From Virgisporangium aurantiacum (GTDB lineage Bacteria > Actinomycetota > Actinomycetes > Mycobacteriales > Micromonosporaceae): DNA of 46,544 nt. Every line of letters starts with the position of its first letter. Position 1 is the stretch's first letter. The position numbers and the translations under genes were made by a program. Below are positions 25,770 to 31,418 of this stretch, in pieces. A model generated the notes under the pieces. The model saw nothing but the letters and a program-made list of their open reading frames with translations. It was not told the origin of the DNA and did no database searches. Location: positions 1-46,544 of the forward strand of contig NZ_BOPG01000010.1 of NCBI RefSeq assembly GCF_016863635.1. Direction: 5' to 3'.

Positions 25770-27601
25770 CGCGCGTCGACCGTGGCGGTCGGCAGGTAGC
25801 CCTCTGCCTGCATCCGGAACAGGCGCGCATAGGCGCCGTCGGCGGCCATCAGCCAATCGTGGTCGCCACGTTCGACGATCTGCCCGTCGTCCAGGACGAC
25901 GACGATGTCGGCGGTGCGGATCGTACCCAGCCGATGCGAGACGAGCAGGCTGGTCCGATCCCCGCGGTGACGACGCAGCCCGGCGTGGATCTCGTGTTCG
26001 GCAGCGGCGTCCAGTCCGGAGGTCGGTTCATCGAGGATGATCAGATCGCGTCTCTCGCGGACGAGTGCGCGGGCGACCGCGACACGCTGCCACTGCCCAC
26101 CGGACAGGTTCACTCCGTCGTCGGTGCCGAACGAGCGGCCGAGCAGGCTGTCGTACCCCTGCGGAAGCTCTGTCAGGACACCGTGGACACCGGCCAGCTC
26201 GGCGGCCCATTCGATCGTGGCCTTGTCGGCGGTCATGTCACCCAGGGCGATGTTCTCGGCGGCGGTCATGTCGTACCGCATGAAGTCCTGGAAGATCGCG
26301 CTGATCCGCTGGCGCAGGTCGGCCACCGGCAGGTCACGGAGATCGACGCCGTCCCACAGGATGCTGCCCCGGGTCGGGTCGTAGAACCGGCACAGCAGCT
26401 TGACCAGGGTGCTCTTGCCCGCGCCGTTGGCGCCCACTATGCCCACCGAGGCGCCGTACGGAATCGTCAGTGTGACGCCGCGCAGCGCCCATGGATGGTC
26501 CTCGGAGTAACGGAACCAGACGTCGCGCAGCTCGATCCCGCGCCGCAAACCCGGCACGGCATGGCCGGCCCCGGTACCGGCACTGGCTTTGGCACCGGGG
26601 CGGTCGCCGCTGGCTCCGACGACGCCCTGGTAGTGCCGGAAGATCGTTACGTGCTGGACGCACGCCGCCACGCCGAAAGCGAGCGAGTCGAGGCTGCCCC
26701 GAACTGCGGCCAGCGCTGCCAGCACCATCGACAGTTCGCCGATCGTCATGCCACCCGAGGTCGTCAACCAGATCGCCCACCCCAGAGCCAGGCCCGCGAC
26801 CGTGGCGGAGAGCAGGCCGAGGCCGCCCTGGACGGCGACGGTCCGGCGGTCGAGCCGGCGCTGCAACACATTGATCGCGGCCCGCTCCCCCAGCATCCGG
26901 GTGCGCAGGTGATCGCCGATGCCGAACAGCCGGACCTCCTTGGCGGCCTGCGGATCGCCCAGGAGCGAGGCGTAGAACCACTCGCGGCGCTGCATGCCGG
27001 TTGTCGTGACCAGCGCACCGACCCGCGCCCGGGCGAGGCGCAGCTCACCCAGGAAGGCCGGACCGGCCGCGAAGAGGACGATGGCGGTCAGCGGCGCGCT
27101 GATCACCATGATCGAGGCCACAAAGCCGATGCAGGTGACGCAGTTACGCAGCAGGGTCAGTGCGGCCATCGTGAGCTGCCCCGGGGTGGCGAGTCCGGCC
27201 TGCTCCGCCATCCGCAACCGGTCAAGGAACGCGGGACTCTCGAACGGCGCGAGACCGCTGATCCGGTTGACCGCCCGATACAGCCGGTCCTGCGCGGCGA
27301 GGCTGCTCCGCCGGCCGAGTTCCGCCTGGGCGTACCGGGAGGCATGCGGTTCGACGGCGCTGAGCAGCCCCGCGACGACCAAGCCCCCCGCCAGTGCCGA
27401 CACCTCCTGCCACGACGGCACCGTACCGGTCAAGTGGTCCAGCAGATGTTTGACCAGCCAGGCGGTGGCCACCGGCAGCACGGCGACGGCCAGTGAGAGC
27501 GCGATGACGCCGCACAGTGCGACCGGTGCGGCGCTCAGGCACAGCGCGAGCGCGGAGCTGACGGCACGCGGCCACGAGACCCCGCTCTCCCCCGGTGTCA
27601 T
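25766..27601 (-). CDS. ABC exporter, fused membrane and ATPase domains (peptide export)
   Basis: A 611-aa half-transporter. Residues 1-340 are an ABC-type membrane domain with about six helices. The ATPase follows: Walker A GANGAGKST (about 390), Q-loop, signature LSGGQWQRVAVARAL (about 497), Walker B DLIILDEPTSGLD and H-loop LLVSHRLGT, all intact. There is no C39 peptidase domain at the N-terminus, so cleavage must be done elsewhere, consistent with the adjacent S26 gene. The ATG overlaps the stop of the thioredoxin gene and the stop overlaps the S26 start. It resembles exporters of lantibiotic or other peptide clusters. Export of the Cys-rich peptides is inferred. Confidence 0.88.
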   Translation of the reverse strand: MTPGESGVSWPRAVSSALALCLSAAPVALCGVIALSLAVAVLPVATAWLVKHLLDHLTGTVPSWQEVSALAGGLVVAGLLSAVEPHASRYAQAELGRRSSLAAQDRLYRAVNRISGLAPFESPAFLDRLRMAEQAGLATPGQLTMAALTLLRNCVTCIGFVASIMVISAPLTAIVLFAAGPAFLGELRLARARVGALVTTTGMQRREWFYASLLGDPQAAKEVRLFGIGDHLRTRMLGERAAINVLQRRLDRRTVAVQGGLGLLSATVAGLALGWAIWLTTSGGMTIGELSMVLAALAAVRGSLDSLAFGVAACVQHVTIFRHYQGVVGASGDRPGAKASAGTGAGHAVPGLRRGIELRDVWFRYSEDHPWALRGVTLTIPYGASVGIVGANGAGKSTLVKLLCRFYDPTRGSILWDGVDLRDLPVADLRQRISAIFQDFMRYDMTAAENIALGDMTADKATIEWAAELAGVHGVLTELPQGYDSLLGRSFGTDDGVNLSGGQWQRVAVARALVRERRDLIILDEPTSGLDAAAEHEIHAGLRRHRGDRTSLLVSHRLGTIRTADIVVVLDDGQIVERGDHDWLMAADGAYARLFRMQAEGYLPTATVDAR

Positions 27602-28137
27602 ACCGGTGCCAGCATGGTGGTCGTGTCGCACAGATGCCGTCCGGAGTCGGTGACGACGCCGCCATCGACCAGGCACAGCGCCGGAAATCCGCGAACCTTG
27701 AACGCTTCGCTCACCACGGCGGCCTGCGCTCCCGATACCACGGTCGCCACCGCCGACAGCCGCTCGCGGTAGCCGACCTGTTCAGCGGGGTCGCCGTCGG
27801 TCACCACCGCGATCGCCGGCCGATCGGTCGCGGCCGCCGTCGCGAGGAAGCGCGGCAGCAGTTCGGCGCACGGCTGACAACCGGGAGCGAAGAACGCCAC
27901 CAACGTCGGGCCGGACAGCAGTCCGGGAGACACAACTGTGCCGTCGTCGGCCACCGCCGAGAAGTCCTCCACCGGCGTGCCCACCGGTAGGACCATGTCG
28001 TCGCCGACGTTCCGTCCGCCGCGCTGCGACAGCAGCTCGGTGTGCTGCCGCAAGCGCCTGATCACTCCGTAGGTCAGCAGCAGATTGACCAGCGCCACCC
28101 CGCCGACGAGAACGACGGCTGCGACAAGGATCGACAT
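27598..28137 (-). CDS. Membrane-anchored TlpA/MauD-like thioredoxin
   Basis: A 179-aa protein with an N-terminal membrane helix (SILVAAVVLVGGVALVNLLL) and an extracytoplasmic thioredoxin fold. The active site is APGCQPCAELLP, a CxxC of the TlpA/MauD type, and the cis-proline loop is GFPALCLV. In the methylamine dehydrogenase system MauD pairs with MauE to form disulfides; here the MauE-like gene lies directly upstream, 24 bases away, with a GGAAGGGG site before this ATG. Its stop overlaps the ABC start. A role in oxidising or shuffling disulfides in the eight-cysteine peptides is the natural inference. Confidence 0.85.
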   Translation of the reverse strand: MSILVAAVVLVGGVALVNLLLTYGVIRRLRQHTELLSQRGGRNVGDDMVLPVGTPVEDFSAVADDGTVVSPGLLSGPTLVAFFAPGCQPCAELLPRFLATAAATDRPAIAVVTDGDPAEQVGYRERLSAVATVVSGAQAAVVSEAFKVRGFPALCLVDGGVVTDSGRHLCDTTTMLAPV

Positions 28138-28161
28138 CGGTACCCCTTCCAGGTCCGTTAC

Positions 28162-28677
28162 TCAGGTGACGAATACCTCAACGAGGTCGTTGAGGTAGAT
28201 CAGCAGGCCGGCGACGATGACACCGGTGACGGCGGCCAGTACCTGGCCCGCGGATGCCACAGGTGCGTGCCCGTCCAGCAGCCACGCCAGCAGACCGGCA
28301 CCGGCGATCACCCACAGCACGCCGTTGCGGGCCAGGTCCAGGTAGCCGAGCCGGGCGCGGGCCGGGCCGAAGCACCGGCACCGCACCGCCGTCTCCCGCC
28401 GTACCAGTACCGCGATCGCGCCGATGAAGATTGTCAATAGCAGCCCGGCGATCAGGTAGCCGATCGGCGCACCGATCGCAAGCGCCACCGCGACGGCCAT
28501 CTCGGCCAGCACGATCATGACCGCCGCCGGCCGCAGCACTCCATTGCCGATGAGCCGAGTGGTCCGCAGCATGCCGACGAACTCGCCGAACGCGCGCGGA
28601 CCGGCGACCTTGCTGCCGGCCGACACCGCGAAGGTCAGCCCGACGACACAGCGGCAAACGACTTCCAGGTACTTCAT
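28162..28677 (-). CDS. MauE/DoxX-family redox-associated membrane protein
   Basis: A 171-aa protein with four to five membrane helices. It matches MauE/DoxX-type proteins: the opening LEVVCRCVVGLTFAVSAGSKV, then FGEFVGMLRTT, and the loop with a vicinal-type cysteine pair VRCRCFGPAR before the last helices. Such proteins feed electrons to or from a thioredoxin-like partner in disulfide chemistry; that partner is the next gene. A start four codons upstream (28689) is equally possible. It is the first gene of the export operon and is divergent from the peptide genes, sharing about 120 bases of control region. Confidence 0.82.
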   Translation of the reverse strand: MKYLEVVCRCVVGLTFAVSAGSKVAGPRAFGEFVGMLRTTRLIGNGVLRPAAVMIVLAEMAVAVALAIGAPIGYLIAGLLLTIFIGAIAVLVRRETAVRCRCFGPARARLGYLDLARNGVLWVIAGAGLLAWLLDGHAPVASAGQVLAAVTGVIVAGLLIYLNDLVEVFVT

Positions 28678-28705
28678 GAACCGGACCATACGGACAGCGA
28701 CGCCA

Positions 28706-28730
28706 GTTCGCGTACAACGCAAGCTGTATC
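28706..28730. promoter_or_regulatory. Candidate SARP-type site between MauE and peptide genes
   Basis: In the divergent region the words GTTCGC (28706) and GTACAACGC (28712) resemble the repeat units at 21763-21795, where GTTCAC and TACAAC cores recur at 11 bp. On the other strand a further ATACA lies 11-12 bases away. This is the only such similarity I noticed in the cluster. It could bind the 21831 regulator and drive both the operon and the peptides. The match is short and unproven. Confidence 0.35.
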
Positions 28731-28765
28731 GAGTCTGTCGGCTCGACTCGTAGCGTCTCCTCGCG

Positions 28766-28786
28766 CCGGCCGCATCTCGCGGCCGG
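28766..28786 (+). promoter_or_regulatory. Leader hairpin upstream of peptide gene A
   Basis: CCGGCCGC and GCGGCCGG form a perfect 8-bp stem around the loop ATCTC, ending 20 bases before the ATG of peptide A. The same hairpin precedes peptide B. It may control translation or mRNA stability, or act as a processing point; there is no U-tract, so a classic terminator is unlikely. Confidence 0.5.
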
Positions 28787-28806
28787 ATACGGCGAAGGGG
28801 AAACGG

Positions 28807-29031
28807 ATGCTCAGATTCCGGTCGGTGGCGGACGGCCTGCTCGGCCTGTTCGTGCCGAAACTGACCGCGGCCGCCGGGCCGCCATGCCAGGACCTGATCG
28901 AATACTGGTGCGCGTACAGCGCACGGTGCGCCAGCAACAGCAGCCCGTGGTACGTGCAGGCCTACCAGCGCGTCTGCAACACCTGCTACGGCTGCGGGTA
29001 CGGGTGGCAGGCTGGCTGCTGCTCGGTGTAA
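28807..29031 (+). CDS. Cysteine-rich precursor peptide A
   Basis: A 74-aa peptide with AAGGGG seven bases before its ATG. Residues 1-23 form a leader with a basic start, a short hydrophobic stretch (LLGLFV), PKLTAAA and an A-x-A cleavage site; a predicted mature form of 51 aa would begin GPPC. The core has eight cysteines spaced C-x7-C-x5-C-x15-C-x2-C-x2-C-x7-C-C and includes SNSSPWYVQAY and CNTCYGCG. Eight cysteines and the redox genes next door suggest four disulfides. No radical-SAM, lanthionine or cyclase gene is nearby, so extensive RiPP modification is unlikely. A secreted defensin-like, antimicrobial or signalling peptide is possible. I recognise no described family. Confidence 0.8.
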   Translation: MLRFRSVADGLLGLFVPKLTAAAGPPCQDLIEYWCAYSARCASNSSPWYVQAYQRVCNTCYGCGYGWQAGCCSV

Positions 29032-29075
29032 CGACCGGGCGACGGCGTGCCCCTCGACAACGCTCAACGGCTCCG

Positions 29076-29096
29076 CCGGCCGCATCTCGCGGCCGG
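29076..29096 (+). promoter_or_regulatory. Leader hairpin upstream of peptide gene B
   Basis: An exact copy of the first hairpin (stem CCGGCCGC / GCGGCCGG, loop ATCTC), located between peptide genes A and B and 21 bases before ATG of B. Being duplicated with its gene, it likely functions in the 5' leader of each peptide message; it could also separate the two transcripts. Confidence 0.5.
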
Positions 29097-29117
29097 ACAC
29101 GGCGAAGGGGGAGATCG

Positions 29118-29339
29118 ATGCTCAGATTCCGGTCGGTGGCGGACGGCCTGCTCGGCCTGTTCGTGCCGAAACTGACCGCGGCCGCCGGGCCGCCATGCCA
29201 GGACCTGGTCCAGAACGACTGTGGCGTATCGAGGTGCGTCAGCAACAGCAGCCCGTGGTACGTGCAGAACTACCGGCGCGTCTGCAACACCTGCTACGGC
29301 TGCGGCAACTGGCAGTTCTCCGGCTGCTGCTCGGTGTAG
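29118..29339 (+). CDS. Cysteine-rich precursor peptide B
   Basis: A 73-aa paralogue of peptide A. The first 30 residues are identical, including the A-x-A leader end. The core aligns on all eight cysteines with one residue fewer in the second loop (C-x7-C-x4-C-x15-C-x2-C-x2-C-x7-C-C). Conserved parts are SNSSPWYVQ, RVCNTCYGCG and GCCSV; the loops QDLVQND-C-GVSR and GNWQFSG differ from A. Its last 46 bases overlap the 3' end of the convergent SARP-type gene on the other strand. The pattern suggests two peptides with one scaffold and different surfaces. Confidence 0.8.
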   Translation: MLRFRSVADGLLGLFVPKLTAAAGPPCQDLVQNDCGVSRCVSNSSPWYVQNYRRVCNTCYGCGNWQFSGCCSV

Positions 29340-31111
29340 CGACCGGCGACGACGTGCCCCTCGACCGCGCTCGACGGCTCGCGTCGGGGGGCATCTCCGG
29401 CGGCCAGTTCGGTTGCCAACAGCCGGACGAACCTGGGTAACCGGAACCGGTCCGGGCCGACCGGGACGACGAAGTGGATCCGGCTCAATTGGTCCAGCAC
29501 CGTCTGGCAGGCCGGCCCGGTACGGCCCAGGCGACGCGCGATGTCCACCATGTCGAGCTCACCGGGCGCTACAAGGCAGGGCAGCGCCGACCGTACGCAG
29601 TCGTCGACCGCCCGCAGCGCCGCGCCCAGCCGGGAGCGGAGGCTGAGACCGTCGGTCACCATCTCCGCGAGCGCCCTTCGGTCGTCCAGCACCCGGTCCA
29701 CCAGTACCCCGACCGGTAGCTCGGGCTGGTCGATCAGACGTGCCGCCGCGATTCGCAGGGCCAGCGGCAGGCCTGCGCACGCGCGGGCGAGTCGGTCCAG
29801 GTCGGACCGGCTGGACCGGTCGGTATCCAGCAGCTCGGCCAGCAGGTCGACCGCCTCGGCGTCGGCCAGCGGGGCAAGGTGAACGCGACGGTCGGCGTCG
29901 ACCATCCCGAGCGGGCTGACGCTGGCCGCAAGCAGACAGCAACCCGTACCGACGGCCATGAGCGGACGGACGTGGGCAGCGACCGCGACGTTGTCGGCGA
30001 CGACCAGCAGCCGCCGATCGGCTGTGAACCGCTGGACCACGGCGGCCGCCTCGATCGCGTCGACAGCCGGCTCGTGCGGTCTCAGAAGCCGTGACAGTCG
30101 GCCCAGCACCCGCGCGACCGGATCCGGGTCGTCGGCACCGAGGTCTCCGAGATCCATGTACAGCAGACCGTCGGGGAAGTCGTCGGCGAGCTCGTGCGCG
30201 GCGCGCAACGCCATCGCGGACGTTCCAACGCCGACCGGCCCGTCGGCGACCACCACGTACGGTCCTCGGCCGACCTCCCGTGCCCGCACCGCGTCGACAA
30301 CGGCGTTCACCGTCGCATCGCGGCCGACCAGCCGGACCGGTGACGGCGCGAGCTGGACCGGTGCGGGACTGCGCGTGGTCGCGTTCCACCGCAGCAGGGA
30401 CCGGTGTGTCCGGGTGAGGTCCGGATCCGGGTCGAGACCCAACTCAGCGCCGAATACCTGTCGAGCGTCCTGGAACACGGCATCCACCAGATCGTGCTCA
30501 CCCAGCCGGTGGTGTGCCAGCATCCGCAGCTGCCAGGCCCGCACCCGTAACGGCGCCACCGCGAGCACGCCGGCCAAATCCCGGGCAGCGTCACGCGGCG
30601 TGCCTGCGGCGAGCCGCGCCTCGGCCAGGTCCTCCACCGCGCGTAGGCGCTCCTCGTCCAGGCTGTCGAGCCAGCAACCCAGCGGGCCATGGCGGGGAAC
30701 ACCCGCCGCTGCCCCCGAACCCCGCCAGAGCGCCTGCGCCCGGGTCAAGAGGTCGACGGCGACCGCCGGCTCACCCCGCGCGCAGGCCGCGCCGCCCGCG
30801 GACGCGAGCCGGCCGAAGGTCAGGTGATCACATCGCTCCGGCGCCACCCGCAGCCGGTAGCCGCCAGCCTCGAAGACCACGGTCGCTCCGGCCGGGTCGA
30901 GCGCGGTCCGCAGCCCGCAGGCGTAGCTGCGCAGGTTCGCGATCGCAGAGCGCGGCGGCTCCCCGTCCCACAGGACACGCACGAGCCGCTCGACCGACAC
31001 ACACTCGTTGGCGCACATCACAAGCGCCACCAGTAGCGCCTTCGGCTTGATCCCGCACAGTCGCGCGGCGCCCGCCACCTCCACCGAGCCGAGAATTCCG
31101 ATAGTCAGCAC
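29294..31111 (-). CDS. SARP/BTAD regulator with degenerate NB-ARC P-loop
   Basis: A 605-aa protein. GTG 31111 has GGGGAGG eight bases upstream; the upstream extension is not supported. A winged helix (LTIGILGSVEVAG, KPKALLVALVM, about 1-95) is followed by a BTAD domain (about 100-245; VRAWQLRMLAHHRLGEHDL) and an NB-ARC-like module. The P-loop region reads DGPVGVGTSAMAL (about 290): the lysine of GxGK(T/S) is replaced by Thr, so ATP binding is probably lost. The Walker B-like VVADNVAVA is also weak. There is no TPR tail, and the protein stops after the winged-helix part of the ATPase module. The 3' end overlaps peptide B by 46 bases. It may be a second, nucleotide-independent regulator of the peptides. 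Confidence 0.85.
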   Translation of the reverse strand: MLTIGILGSVEVAGAARLCGIKPKALLVALVMCANECVSVERLVRVLWDGEPPRSAIANLRSYACGLRTALDPAGATVVFEAGGYRLRVAPERCDHLTFGRLASAGGAACARGEPAVAVDLLTRAQALWRGSGAAAGVPRHGPLGCWLDSLDEERLRAVEDLAEARLAAGTPRDAARDLAGVLAVAPLRVRAWQLRMLAHHRLGEHDLVDAVFQDARQVFGAELGLDPDPDLTRTHRSLLRWNATTRSPAPVQLAPSPVRLVGRDATVNAVVDAVRAREVGRGPYVVVADGPVGVGTSAMALRAAHELADDFPDGLLYMDLGDLGADDPDPVARVLGRLSRLLRPHEPAVDAIEAAAVVQRFTADRRLLVVADNVAVAAHVRPLMAVGTGCCLLAASVSPLGMVDADRRVHLAPLADAEAVDLLAELLDTDRSSRSDLDRLARACAGLPLALRIAAARLIDQPELPVGVLVDRVLDDRRALAEMVTDGLSLRSRLGAALRAVDDCVRSALPCLVAPGELDMVDIARRLGRTGPACQTVLDQLSRIHFVVPVGPDRFRLPRFVRLLATELAAGDAPRREPSSAVEGHVVAGRYTEQQPENCQLPQP

Positions 31112-31418
31112 CGGCCCGACCTCCCCATGCCGACGTCCGGAAGAATCCGTCCGCCCACGATGCAACAAACCACCAGTACGCCCGGTCGATGATCGACTAC
31201 GAGCGATCGCCACAGACGTGCTGACACCGAACGGCCGAGCGCCAGGTTTGGGCAGGTTGTTCCGCTCACTACTCGCTCGACTCGAGTTCCACTCTGATGC
31301 ACGATCGGACGGGGCGGGAGGTAGGCCGGCGGCCACTCAGCGGCAGTTTCCGGGCGCCGGTTGCCCACCTTGGCCTTGTGCCTCGCCGAGCACTGTGGAT
31401 CCGCGGCGGAGGAGCGGG
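31112..31418. other. Divergent control region of two regulators
   Basis: About 300 bases between the starts of the SARP-type gene and the HTH-NB-ARC-TPR gene. It must hold both promoters. I see no strong hexamer pair and no clear direct-repeat array; a long open frame through it is an upstream extension of the 31419 gene without support. Confidence 0.4.

Larger units (their letters stand above)
28763..29384 (+). repeat. Tandem duplication carrying the two peptide genes
   Basis: Two head-to-tail units of about 311 bp (28763-29073 and 29074-29384) each contain a leader hairpin, a ribosome binding site (AAGGGG-type), a peptide gene and a similar 3' flank (cgtgcccctcgac). The first 90 coding bases are identical between copies, including silent positions. 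The differences cluster in two core loops. The duplication is recent or maintained by gene conversion. Confidence 0.8.

Noticed and set aside
28766..29339. Two similar 300-bp units considered as a CRISPR or simple repeat array
   Set aside because: Only two copies, each containing a complete gene with its own ribosome site; it is a gene duplication.
28807..29339. The peptides as lanthipeptide, sactipeptide or lasso precursors
   Set aside because: No LanB/LanC/LanM, radical-SAM, or lasso B/C enzymes within the window, and redox genes fit disulfides better.
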